Under the pieces are notes generated by a model. That model saw nothing but the letters and a program-made list of their open reading frames with translations. It was not told where the DNA came from and searched no databases. Shown piece by piece: positions 35,172-43,523 of a DNA stretch of 64,000 nucleotides. This DNA comes from Rubrivirga sp. SAORIC476 (GTDB lineage Bacteria > Bacteroidota > Rhodothermia > Rhodothermales > Rubricoccaceae): assembly GCF_002283555.1 (NCBI RefSeq), contig NZ_MVOI01000006.1, forward strand, positions 886,040 to 950,039, read 5' to 3'. The position numbers were made by a program, and so were the translations under genes. Positions within the stretch are counted from its first letter, which is position 1. Each line of letters starts with the position of its first letter.

Positions 35172-37946
35172 CTAGCGGACGACCGTGATCGACTGCGAGG
35201 TCCGCTGCCCGTCGGCGTCGAGGACGAGCACGTAGACGCCCGCCGCGAGGCCGGTGGCGTCGAGCGTCGCCGAGTGATCGCCGGCGGCCTGGAGGCCGTC
35301 GGCGAGGACGGCGACCTCACGGCCAAGCACATCCACCACGCGCAGGCGCACCGGGCCCGCCTCGGCGAGCGTGTAGGGCACCGTCGCGGTGGTCGTGACC
35401 GGGTTCGGGTGGGTGGCGACCCGCAGGGCCTCGGCCCGGGCCAGGCTCGGCGCCACGAGCGGCGTCGGGTCGGTGGTGTAGAACCGGATCACGGTTCCCG
35501 TCAGGCCGGAGATCTCGGCACCCGCCTGCTCCAGCTTGAAGCGCTGGAGCGGGCGCCCACGGCTGAAGTCGATCTCGTTCGATGCGGCGGCAGTCGCCGG
35601 GTCCGTCGGGCACTGGTTCGGGTCGGCCGCGATGACCGGCGCGATGGCCGCGGCCCACGTCGCATAGTCGCCGACCGGGTAGTAGGCGTAGATCCTCTGG
35701 GTGGTCTCCCCGATGCCGAACACCGTCGGGTCCTGGTAATCGAACGTGCACTCGACGCCGCTGTCGGGGAAGAGGTTGGGGATCATCTGCACATCGTCCA
35801 GCGGGTCATTGATGGCCCCCGGCGCGGTCACGCCGATGTCCCAGACCTCGAAGGGCACCCAGATGGCCACGCCGGTCGTGAACGGGTAGTAGGCGTAGGA
35901 GCCCGCCGCCGTAAACCGGATCTCGTAATCGTTCGGAGCGAAGTCCGCAAGGCTGACCTCGGGGCCGGCGCCCACGGCCGTTCCGATGTAGTCGCCGGTG
36001 CCGTTGAACGAACTGAAGATGGCGTTGCCGCCGACCTCGCTGCACCCGAACGTTGAGCCCGCGTCGGGCCCGCACGGGTCGGCGCCGCCGGGGCCGACCA
36101 CCTCGACGAAGGCCGGGGAGCCGTTCGACAGCAGCAGGACGCTCGGGTTGTAGATGTTGTAGGTGTAGGTGAACGGGAACGAGGTCCGGCTCTCGCCGCC
36201 CCAGTTCACCGCGCGGACGCCCCACCGGGTCTGCGCCTCGCCCTGCGGCAGCTGGGTGGCCGCGTCCAGGGTGAGGGAGGTGGCGGGCGCCGCGACCGTA
36301 TACTCGGTCCCGTTGCCGAAGTCGAGCACGTAGGCGGCCGCGCCGGGGACCGCGGTCCACTCGAAGGTGACCGAGGCGGGCTGCGTGGTCTCGAAGTCGG
36401 TGCCGTTGGCTGGGGAGACCAGCGTGGGACGGTCCGGACGAGCCGGGGCGGCGCCGTACGTCACGGAGGCATCGCGGATGCCGCGCGTGCCGTCCGCGTC
36501 GTAGGCCGCCTGGACGGCGTCGCTGATGTCACGCAGGCGCGAGACGCTCGCGAGACGGGTCCGCGCCCGCGCGCCGGCTGCGAACAGGATCGCGACATCG
36601 ACCTGGCGGCTCTCGCCGGGCGCCAGCGTCAGGGCGGGGGCGTTGACCACGATCCGGCGGTCTCCCGCTTCGCGCTGCGGCTCGCCGACGACGGGCTGCT
36701 CCTCCGTCCAGAACTCGAAGCCCAGCGGGTCTCCGTCGAAGGCCCACGTGGTCACGTCCGAGCTGCCGGGGTTGTAGCCGTCCCCTCCTCGGGTGATGGG
36801 CTCGCCGTCCTTCCAGAGACTCTGCTGCGCCAGCCATGCGGCGACGCGGCGGTCGTCCTCCACGCTCGGGTCGCCCGTCACACCACCGTTGTTGGTGAAT
36901 GCGATGGTGCCCGCCGCGGAACTGAGCAGGTCGATGCCGATCGCAGGGGTAAAGGCGCCGTAGCCCCCGGCGCCTTCGTCGTCCTCGTCGGCGTTGTAGG
37001 CGAAGCCCATCCCGCGGGCGGCGTCGGAGCCGACGTAGTCGTCACCGAAGTTGCCGATGTCGGGGTCGCTCCAGAGCGACACGCGCGAGTCGATGATCGT
37101 GTTCGTGCCGCGGTTGTGGATGGTGTACTCGTAGACGGTCGCCGTCGAGACGGCCACATCGGGCGTGGTGAAGCCGTAGGCCAGGACCTGGACCTCGATG
37201 CCGAGCGGCTGGCTTCCCGACCAGTTGTGGAGGTTGCCGTTGTCGTTCATGACCCACCACGCGGCCTGGTCGCCGACGAGGTCGGGGCGCTCACCGGCGG
37301 CGAGGTCGAGGACGGCGCCGCCGCCGAGGGTGAGGCTGTAGCCTGCGTCGCCGGGGCCGAGCGCGATCCGCGGCTCGGAGGCGTCGCGGCGGTCATTGCC
37401 GTTGGTGTCGACGAAGTAGGGCGCGCCCTGGGCGATGGGCCAGCTCAGCAGGTCCGGGTTCGTCTGAGCGGTGATCCCGCTGCGGCCGTACGCGGCCAGG
37501 TCTCGGACGGAGACCCTCCAGATCTTGTCGAAGCTCGCGCAGCGGCTCGCGGTGGTCTCGCCGGTGGCGTCGAGCGGGCCGGGCCAGAACTCCCAGTTGC
37601 CGTACGTCGAGCCTGCGAATCGGGGGGCGCCATCGACCTCGCCGCTCACCCAGAGGCCCGCTGCGAACAACGCATTGGGCTCAGCGGTTGCGTTCCGGGC
37701 GTCGTACGGGGCCTCGTAGATGGCGCCGCCGCCTCGCCAGAAGAGGCCGCCCATGTTGTAGACCTGAGCGCGCACGCGCCCGATGTCGAGATCCGCGGTC
37801 GCGGCGCCGAGGTTGCAGTTCGCTGCCGCGGAAGCCACGGAGGCTGAGGGCGCGGCGCGGTGGACCGTCTTCTGCGCGCGAGCGGGGAGGGCGATCACAA
37901 GTAAGAATCCAAGCCCCCAGAGGGCGAGGCGTAGCGTGTGTGTCAT
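35172..37946 (-). CDS. T9SS-exported paralogous protein of unknown function, member 2
   Basis: 924 residues from ATG 37946, directly before the signal peptide LRLALWGLGFLLVIALPARA; an upstream in-frame ATG at 37979 is less likely. It keeps the family order: CNLGAATADLDIGRVRAQ and MGGLFWRGGGAIYEAPY near the start, NWEFWPGPLDATGETT, GAPYFVDTNGNDRRDASEP, LAAGERPDLVGDQAAWWVMND, an oxidised-looking GD-rich block, then the fibronectin-like segment (TVTFEWTAVPGAAAYVLDFG with an ASVTFEW start), the FVEVVGPGGADPCG block and the T9SS type A tail. It is closest to member 1 by eye, including a run of identical residues in the DPNQCPTDPATAAAS region. Surface or secreted location is expected; role unknown. 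Confidence 0.8.
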   Translation of the reverse strand: MTHTLRLALWGLGFLLVIALPARAQKTVHRAAPSASVASAAANCNLGAATADLDIGRVRAQVYNMGGLFWRGGGAIYEAPYDARNATAEPNALFAAGLWVSGEVDGAPRFAGSTYGNWEFWPGPLDATGETTASRCASFDKIWRVSVRDLAAYGRSGITAQTNPDLLSWPIAQGAPYFVDTNGNDRRDASEPRIALGPGDAGYSLTLGGGAVLDLAAGERPDLVGDQAAWWVMNDNGNLHNWSGSQPLGIEVQVLAYGFTTPDVAVSTATVYEYTIHNRGTNTIIDSRVSLWSDPDIGNFGDDYVGSDAARGMGFAYNADEDDEGAGGYGAFTPAIGIDLLSSAAGTIAFTNNGGVTGDPSVEDDRRVAAWLAQQSLWKDGEPITRGGDGYNPGSSDVTTWAFDGDPLGFEFWTEEQPVVGEPQREAGDRRIVVNAPALTLAPGESRQVDVAILFAAGARARTRLASVSRLRDISDAVQAAYDADGTRGIRDASVTYGAAPARPDRPTLVSPANGTDFETTQPASVTFEWTAVPGAAAYVLDFGNGTEYTVAAPATSLTLDAATQLPQGEAQTRWGVRAVNWGGESRTSFPFTYTYNIYNPSVLLLSNGSPAFVEVVGPGGADPCGPDAGSTFGCSEVGGNAIFSSFNGTGDYIGTAVGAGPEVSLADFAPNDYEIRFTAAGSYAYYPFTTGVAIWVPFEVWDIGVTAPGAINDPLDDVQMIPNLFPDSGVECTFDYQDPTVFGIGETTQRIYAYYPVGDYATWAAAIAPVIAADPNQCPTDPATAAASNEIDFSRGRPLQRFKLEQAGAEISGLTGTVIRFYTTDPTPLVAPSLARAEALRVATHPNPVTTTATVPYTLAEAGPVRLRVVDVLGREVAVLADGLQAAGDHSATLDATGLAAGVYVLVLDADGQRTSQSITVVR

Positions 37947-37976
37947 GGTGAGAAGCGTGTGGATGAGTGGGCGCTT

Positions 37977-37983
37977 CAACCTA
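37977..37983 (-). promoter_or_regulatory. Bacteroidota-type -7 box candidate (TAGGTTG)
   Basis: TAGGTTG on the minus strand, 31 nt before the ATG of T9SS member 2; position matches the boxes of the other members. Confidence 0.35.
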
Positions 37984-38082
37984 TGTGGCTGGCTTCCGGG
38001 TGGACTGGTACAAACAGACTGTTCCCCGGATGGGGCAGCGGGTTCTGCCCTCCACGCCTACCCCACGCGCGTCACCCCGGTC

Positions 38083-38098
38083 GCCTCGGTGCCGAGGT
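38083..38098. repeat. Canonical GCCTCGGnnCCGAGG palindrome (one end mismatch)
   Basis: Arms CCTCGG and CCGAGG with TG between; the outermost pair is G-T. Ends 8 nt from the stop of T9SS member 3. Confidence 0.65.
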
Positions 38099-38105
38099 GG
38101 CCGGA

Positions 38106-40658
38106 TCAGCGCACGACCGTGATCGCGCGCGAGACCCGCTGGCCGTCGGCGTCGAGCACGAGCACGTAGGTGCCGGGCGCCAGCGAGGCCGCGTCGAGCC
38201 CAGCCCGGTGCTCTCCCTCCGGTTGCGTCTCGTCTACCAGCACCATCACCTCGCGGCCGATCACGTCCACCACGCGGAGGCGGACCGCCCCGGCAGTGGC
38301 GAGTCGGTAGGCGACCGTCGCACGGACCGTCGCCGGGTTCGGGCGGAGTTCCAACGTCAGCGTTCCCGGGACCTCGGGCTCAGCCACCGGGAGCGCCTGC
38401 GCGCTCGACTCGAAGCGGAACACGGTCCCGGCCTCCGGGGAGAGCGCGAATCCCGATGCGAGGTCGAACGACATCCGGGGCAGGACCAGCCGTGACGAGT
38501 CCGGCAGCGTGCGGTCGGTCGGCGTGGTCCAGGCGCGGTAGCCCCGCGAGCCCGGGGCCATGTCGGTGGGGCGGTACCACGACACGGCATCGTAGTACGC
38601 CTCGTAGCCGTCGCCACCCTCGTCGTGGACGACCGGCACGAGACGCACGTCGTCGGCCGGGTCGTCGGGGGTGCCGACCCCGATGTCCCACAACGAGAAC
38701 GGAACGCGGATGCGCTCCCCGGTCGAGTGCCGGAGCGCGATGTCGTCCGGGTGTGGAGGTGCTGAGAACCGGATCTCGAAGTCGCTCGGGTACGCCGCTG
38801 CGGCGTTGGTGCCACGCAGGCCGCCCTGGAAGAACACGTTCCAGGTCATCTCGGTGGTCTGCTGGCGGTCGGCGCCTGCGAGGCCGGAGAACACGCCGGT
38901 GGACGAGACCAGCGGCGGATCCAGGGGGCCGCTCGCGTTGGCCACCACCGAGAACCGGTCGAAGCCAGGGACGACGTATGCGAACGCCTGGAGGGCCGTC
39001 GGCGCGCTCTCCACGCCGAACCGAACCGCCCGAACGCGCCAGTAGAGCGGGGCCCGCCGGTTGACCGGGAACGCCTCCGCCTCCTCTGTGAGCGTCGTCT
39101 CGACGGTGGACCGCTCGAAGAGGAGGTCGCTCCCGTCGGCGTCGCTGAACACCTCCACCACGTACCGCTCCGCGCCGGGGACACCCTCCCACGCGAACGT
39201 CGCCGCGTCGCCCTGGGCCGGGGCCTCGATGGACGGGCCGAGGGGCTGAGGAGAGGCGGGGGCGGCCGGGTCGGCGACGGGCGCCGTCAGCGCTCCGGTG
39301 TCGTAGAGGGCCTGGGCGCGGTCCGAGACCGCCAGCATTTCGTTGATGCTGTCGAGCCGCGAGAGCCCGGTCGCGAACACAATGCCGACGTCGAACACCA
39401 TCCGCTCGCCCGGGGCGAGGTCGGCGGGGAGGCTGGAAATCATGCCGCGCTTGTCGTCCGGGGGGGACTGGGCGCCTTCCCCGTCGAGGTTCTCCTGGCT
39501 CCAGAATTCCTGGGAAGCGGCCCGGCCCGAGAACATCCAGCGTGTGACGGGGCCATCGGTGTCGAACCCGGGGCCACCGACGCGGATCGGCGAGCCGTCG
39601 CCCCATAGCCCCCGGAGGTAGTTGTAGCTGTGCAGCGCCCCACGAGGCTCTCCGTACGGTCCGCTGGACTTGTTCGGCGTGGTGCCGGTCCAAGCGCCAC
39701 TGAGTGCATCGACCCCGATGGCGGGTGGGGGCGTGCCATAGCCGCCCTGGCCCTCGTCGGTGTCGTCGCCGTTGTAGAAGTACACCATCTGGCGCGTCGA
39801 GTCGGTGCCGACGCGGTCGTCGCCGAAGTTGCCGAGGTCGCCGTCGATCCAGAGGCCCGCGTGAGCCGCCTCGATCGTCGTGGCGCTCCGGTTGATGACC
39901 TCGTATCGGTAGAACGTCGACTCGAACAGGTCGGGCTCGGCCTCGCCCCCGTGGACCCACGCGGTCGCGCGAACCTCGATGCCGAGGGGAGCCGCGTACT
40001 CCGGCCCGGACCTCGCGCTGAACGAGTGGGGACCGCCCACGTCGTTCATGATCCACCACGCCGTCTGGCGGCCGAAGAGGACGGGCCGCTCCCCGGCCGC
40101 GAGGTCGAGCATCCGGGAGCCGTAGCCGGGGTCGCCGGGGTCGAGGGAGTTCGTCGGCTCTGTCGGGTCCTGGCGGCCGTCACCGTCGGCATCGACGTAG
40201 AAGGGCGCTCCGACGCGGACGGGCCAGTCGGCGAGGTCGGGTGTGACGGCGCCGGTCGCGTCGTACGCCTCCAGGTCAGCCGTCCGGACGACCCAGATGC
40301 GGTCGTAGGCTGCACAGGTCGCGGGCGTCGTGGTGCCGTCGGACGTGAGTGGGCCCGGCCAGTACTCCCACGCGCTGTAGGTCGAGCCTGCAAACCGGAC
40401 CTGCCCCTTGACCAGGCCACCGACCATCAGGGACGCGTTGAAGAGAGGGGTCTTTCCCGACCCGTTCGGCACCTCGTAGAGGGTGCCTCCGCCTCGCCAG
40501 AACAGTCCCCCGAGGTTGAAGAGCCCTGCGCGGACGCCCGCCACGTTCAACTCGGCTGCGGCCTCACCGGTCTGGCAGCCCGGCGTCGGGATCTCCTGCG
40601 CGGCGGCGGTCGAGAGGAGGAGGACGGCGAGACCTGCGAGGAGCGTACGAAGGGGCAT
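38106..40658 (-). CDS. T9SS-exported paralogous protein of unknown function, member 3
   Basis: 850 residues. Signal peptide LLAGLAVLLLSTAAAQ, then CQTGEAAAELNVAGVRAGLF and GGLFWRGGGTLYEVP, AWEYWPGPLTSDGTTT, VGAPFYVDADGDGRQDPTEP, LAAGERPVLFGRQTAWWIMND. A fibronectin-like domain follows at about 475-570 (AATFAWEGVPGAERYVVEVF). The later block differs from members 1 and 2: FSVVANASGPLDPPLVSSTGVF and a DPADDVRLVPVVHDEGGDG stretch. The tail is T9SS type A (LRPNPATVRATVAYRL, VVDVIGREVMVLVDE, LAPGTYVLVLDADG). It is the most diverged of the long members in the middle region, which may carry the specific activity. Confidence 0.8.
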   Translation of the reverse strand: MPLRTLLAGLAVLLLSTAAAQEIPTPGCQTGEAAAELNVAGVRAGLFNLGGLFWRGGGTLYEVPNGSGKTPLFNASLMVGGLVKGQVRFAGSTYSAWEYWPGPLTSDGTTTPATCAAYDRIWVVRTADLEAYDATGAVTPDLADWPVRVGAPFYVDADGDGRQDPTEPTNSLDPGDPGYGSRMLDLAAGERPVLFGRQTAWWIMNDVGGPHSFSARSGPEYAAPLGIEVRATAWVHGGEAEPDLFESTFYRYEVINRSATTIEAAHAGLWIDGDLGNFGDDRVGTDSTRQMVYFYNGDDTDEGQGGYGTPPPAIGVDALSGAWTGTTPNKSSGPYGEPRGALHSYNYLRGLWGDGSPIRVGGPGFDTDGPVTRWMFSGRAASQEFWSQENLDGEGAQSPPDDKRGMISSLPADLAPGERMVFDVGIVFATGLSRLDSINEMLAVSDRAQALYDTGALTAPVADPAAPASPQPLGPSIEAPAQGDAATFAWEGVPGAERYVVEVFSDADGSDLLFERSTVETTLTEEAEAFPVNRRAPLYWRVRAVRFGVESAPTALQAFAYVVPGFDRFSVVANASGPLDPPLVSSTGVFSGLAGADRQQTTEMTWNVFFQGGLRGTNAAAAYPSDFEIRFSAPPHPDDIALRHSTGERIRVPFSLWDIGVGTPDDPADDVRLVPVVHDEGGDGYEAYYDAVSWYRPTDMAPGSRGYRAWTTPTDRTLPDSSRLVLPRMSFDLASGFALSPEAGTVFRFESSAQALPVAEPEVPGTLTLELRPNPATVRATVAYRLATAGAVRLRVVDVIGREVMVLVDETQPEGEHRAGLDAASLAPGTYVLVLDADGQRVSRAITVVR

Positions 40659-40684
40659 GCTGCGAGGGAGGAGAGGGATCGGAT

Positions 40685-40691
40685 CAAACTA
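40685..40691 (-). promoter_or_regulatory. Bacteroidota-type -7 box candidate (TAGTTTG)
   Basis: TAGTTTG on the minus strand, 27 nt before the ATG of T9SS member 3. Confidence 0.4.
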
Positions 40692-40740
40692 GCCGCGCCG
40701 TCCGGCGGCCTCCCTCGGGGGAGCCTTTTTGCCTGTCGCC

Positions 40741-40777
40741 CTCGCGCCCCACCTGAAACCGCCGGACGGGGCGCGAG
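40741..40777 (-). terminator. Hairpin after T9SS member 4
   Basis: 10-bp perfect stem CTCGCGCCCC (40741-40750) / GGGGCGCGAG (40768-40777), 27 bp past the stop at 40805, with the GCCTCGG palindrome in between. Confidence 0.55.
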
Positions 40778-40782
40778 TCGGC

Positions 40783-40802
40783 CCGCCTCGGCACCGAGGC
40801 GG
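40783..40802. repeat. Canonical GCCTCGGnnCCGAGGC palindrome
   Basis: CCGCCTCGG-CA-CCGAGGCGG, ending 2 nt from the stop codon of T9SS member 4. Confidence 0.7.
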
Positions 40803-40804
40803 GG

Positions 40805-42496
40805 CTAGCGGGCCACCGTGACCGTGCGCGCGACGCGCTGGCCGTCGGTGTCGAGGACGAGCACGTAGACGCCTGCCGGGAGGGAGGACGCGTCGAACCA
40901 CACGTCGTGCGGGCCGACTCCATACACACCCTCTGCCAGTGTCATCACCTCGCGACCCAGCACGTCCATCACGCGGAGACGCACCGGTCCGGGCGAGGGG
41001 AGGGTGAACGGCACCCGCGACCCTCCCCGAACCGGGCTGGGGTGGACCTCCAAAGCCGACCTGTCGAGGGAGGACTCGGGCTCTGCCGCGACCGTGAACG
41101 GACCGTCCTGGAGCGCCGCGAGCCCGCCGAAGTCGTAGGCATTCTGGATCGTGTCGCTGCCGAACCGGACGCCCTGGATGCCTCCCATTCGTCCGGCGCT
41201 TCCTCCGAATCCGTACAGGATGGCGAGGTCCACGGTGGTCGTCTCGCCTGGGCCCAGCGTCGTGGATGGGGTGTTGAGGACCACCGCTCGCTCTCCCGGG
41301 GTTTGGCTCGATCCAGACCCGTCGATGTTCTCCTCTGTCCAGAACCCAGAGGTCACGGGATCACCGTCGTAGATCCATGAGGTCACGTCGGTCTGGCCCG
41401 GGTTGTAGCCATCTCCACCTCGCGTGATCGGAGTGCCGTCGATCCAACGGTTCCGCTGGGCATTCTGGACGGCGGAAAGCCGGTCGCCCGTGACCGCATT
41501 CACGTCGAACGGGATGGCTCCAGAAGCCCCTGTCAGAAGGTCGAGCCCTACCGCGTACGAGGCACTTTCGTTGGCGTTGTACCCGACGAGCATGCCACGG
41601 TCCGGGTCAGAGGCGACGTAGTCGTCGCTGCTCGCTCCGATGTCCGGGTCGGCGAAGAACGAGAGCCGGAAGTCCGTGATGGGCTCCGGGCTCCGGTTGA
41701 CGACCGTGTGCCGGTAGAACGTCGCATCCTGCACGGCGAACGACGGCGATGTCAGGGCGTAGGCCGAGACGTGGACCTCCACCCCGAGGCCCTGCTGGCC
41801 GCTCCACACGTGCTCGTTGCCGACGTCGTTGAGGATCCAGAAGGCGACCCTTCCTTCCGCTGAGCGAGTGCCCGCGGCAGACAGCACCGCAGGGCGTTCT
41901 CCGGCGGCGAGGTCGATGGTCCGAGTCCCGTACCCGGGGTCCGCCGGGGTCAACTCGATGAGGGCTTCCACACCGGGGTCTAGCTTCGCGTTGTCGTTGG
42001 CGTCCACGAAGAACGGCGCGCCATAGCCGATCGGCCACTCCCGGACATCGGGGCTCGCGATCCCAGACGTCCGGTAGGACTCGAGATCCTCGGCCTTCAC
42101 GACCCAGATCCGGTCGTAGGCGGCGCATCTCGCCGCATCGGTCGCACCGCTCTCATCCAGCGGCCCCGGCCAGAACTCGCCGACTGTGTACGGCGCTCCA
42201 GAAAACCGCGGCTGCCCGTCCACGTCGCCCCCCAGCCAGAGCGACAGGTTGTACATCGTCGTTGCGCCGTTGACGGTGTACCGGCTGGGGCCGATGCCCG
42301 GCCAGAAGAGCATGCCTGCGTTCGACAGGTAGGCGCTCACCGACAGACTGCTCAGGGTCGTGCGGACCGATCCGATCTCACAGTCCGCGGAGGTCGCAGA
42401 CGTGCGGGAGGGAGTGGGAACCGTCTGGGATCGGGCGGGGAGCGCGAGCGCGAGCACGGCCAGTGTGCAGAGGCCGGTGGAGAGCAGGCGGGGCAT
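40805..42496 (-). CDS. T9SS-exported paralogous protein of unknown function, member 4 (short form)
   Basis: 563 residues from ATG 42496, directly before the signal peptide STGLCTLAVLALALPARS; an upstream in-frame ATG at 42529 is disfavoured because it precedes the -7-like box. It shares the N-terminal family block (DCEIGSVRTTLSSLSVSAYL, GEFWPGPLDESGATD, GAPFFVDANDNAKLDPGVE, LAAGERPAVLSAAGTRS, FWILNDVGNEHVW) and the T9SS type A tail (VHPSPVRGGSRVPFTL, VMDVLGREVMTLAEG). The fibronectin-like and second blocks of the other three members are missing, so it is the minimal form, or a shortened copy. It is the first of the four in transcription order, downstream of nothing on its strand but the sdh operon end. 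Confidence 0.8.
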   Translation of the reverse strand: MPRLLSTGLCTLAVLALALPARSQTVPTPSRTSATSADCEIGSVRTTLSSLSVSAYLSNAGMLFWPGIGPSRYTVNGATTMYNLSLWLGGDVDGQPRFSGAPYTVGEFWPGPLDESGATDAARCAAYDRIWVVKAEDLESYRTSGIASPDVREWPIGYGAPFFVDANDNAKLDPGVEALIELTPADPGYGTRTIDLAAGERPAVLSAAGTRSAEGRVAFWILNDVGNEHVWSGQQGLGVEVHVSAYALTSPSFAVQDATFYRHTVVNRSPEPITDFRLSFFADPDIGASSDDYVASDPDRGMLVGYNANESASYAVGLDLLTGASGAIPFDVNAVTGDRLSAVQNAQRNRWIDGTPITRGGDGYNPGQTDVTSWIYDGDPVTSGFWTEENIDGSGSSQTPGERAVVLNTPSTTLGPGETTTVDLAILYGFGGSAGRMGGIQGVRFGSDTIQNAYDFGGLAALQDGPFTVAAEPESSLDRSALEVHPSPVRGGSRVPFTLPSPGPVRLRVMDVLGREVMTLAEGVYGVGPHDVWFDASSLPAGVYVLVLDTDGQRVARTVTVAR

Positions 42497-42517
42497 AGAG
42501 GTGTGTGGGGCGTGTAG

Positions 42518-42525
42518 CAAATCTA
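42518..42525 (-). promoter_or_regulatory. Bacteroidota-type -7 box (TAGATTTG)
   Basis: Exact match to the TAnnTTTG consensus on the minus strand, 22 nt before the ATG of T9SS member 4. A -33 TTTG is not seen. Confidence 0.5.
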
Positions 42526-42557
42526 CCATGTCATGCAGGGCCTTCTCTGAACGAGCC

Positions 42558-42589
42558 GCGCCCCGCCCGGAGCATCCGGACGGGGCGCG
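42558..42589 (-). terminator. Hairpin after the sdh operon
   Basis: 9-bp stem CGCGCCCCG (42558-42566) / CGGGGCGCG (42581-42589), 40 bp past the sdhB stop; the same core as the hairpin at 35108. Confidence 0.55.
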
Positions 42590-42600
42590 TAAGTCTGTCG

Positions 42601-42616
42601 GCCTCGGGGCCGAGGC
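42601..42616. repeat. Canonical GCCTCGGnnCCGAGGC palindrome after sdhB
   Basis: GCCTCGG-GG-CCGAGGC, ending 12 nt from the sdhB stop codon. Confidence 0.7.
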
Positions 42617-42628
42617 GGGCGCGGTCGG

Positions 42629-43438
42629 CTAGTAGCGCGTCGTGACGGCCTTGCGCTTGAGCGCCGAGAGCCAGCGCGTGATGTCGATGCCCTTGGGGCA
42701 CGCCTGCACGCAGTTGAAGATGGTGTAGCACTTCCACAGGCCGTCCTTCGAGTCGACCACCTTGAGGCGCTCCTCGGCCTCGGTATCGCGGCTGTCGAAC
42801 ACGTAGCGGTACGCCTTCAGCATGGCCGCCGGGCCGAGGTAGTCGGGGTCGGCCCAGGTGGACGGGCACGAGTGCGTGCACGCGCCGCACATGATGCACT
42901 TGGTGGCATCCTCGATCACGGCGTGCTGCTCGGGGCTCTGCGTCCGCTCCTTGACCGGGACGGCCTCGTCGTTGATGAGCCACGGCATGACCGCGCGGTA
43001 CTTGTCGAAGAACCGGCTCTGGTCGATCACGAGGTCCTTCAGCACCGGCGCCGCCGGGAGCGGCTCGAAGGTGACCGTGTCGCCGTCCTTGAGGCCGAGG
43101 TCGTGGACGAGGACCGAGCAGGCGAGCTGGTTCTCGCCGTTGATCTTCATCGCGTCCGAGCCGCAGATGCCGTGGGCGCACGACTTGCGAAAGGTCAGCG
43201 TGCCGTCGAGGTGCCACTTCACGTAGTGGAGCAGGTCGAGGGCGCGGTCCATGGACTCGGCCGGGACCTGGAACTCGTCCCAGCGCGAGCGCTCGTCGGT
43301 CTCCGGGTTGAAGCGGCGGACCTTGACGGTGAGCGTCATCGTGGGCGCCTCGCCGCCGGGGCGGCGCCGGGGCTTGTTCTGCTCGGCCGCCTCGACGCGG
43401 TCTTCGATGGTGTCGGCGACGGCGATGGTGTCAGACAT
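42629..43438 (-). CDS. sdhB: Succinate dehydrogenase iron-sulfur subunit
   Basis: 269 residues from ATG 43438. Residues 30-140 hold the [2Fe-2S] domain: CAHGICGSDAM with Asp at the third ligand position (as in E. coli SdhB) and a fourth Cys in NQLACSV. Residues 150-260 hold the other two clusters: CIMCGACTHSCPS and FNCVQACPKGIDITRW. It passes electrons from FAD in SdhA to quinone in the membrane. It is the last gene of sdhCDAB, 85 bp after sdhA. A 30-residue polar N-terminal extension (EDRVEAAEQNKPRRRPGG) precedes the ferredoxin fold. A hairpin and a GCCTCGG palindrome close the operon. Confidence 0.96.
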   Translation of the reverse strand: MSDTIAVADTIEDRVEAAEQNKPRRRPGGEAPTMTLTVKVRRFNPETDERSRWDEFQVPAESMDRALDLLHYVKWHLDGTLTFRKSCAHGICGSDAMKINGENQLACSVLVHDLGLKDGDTVTFEPLPAAPVLKDLVIDQSRFFDKYRAVMPWLINDEAVPVKERTQSPEQHAVIEDATKCIMCGACTHSCPSTWADPDYLGPAAMLKAYRYVFDSRDTEAEERLKVVDSKDGLWKCYTIFNCVQACPKGIDITRWLSALKRKAVTTRY

Positions 43439-43523
43439 GGGGGAGGGAGGGATGCGGGATGGGTGAGGGAGGGCGGGACGAGGGGGCGTCTGCCCGTGCC
43501 TCCATCCCGTGCCCCTCATCCCT

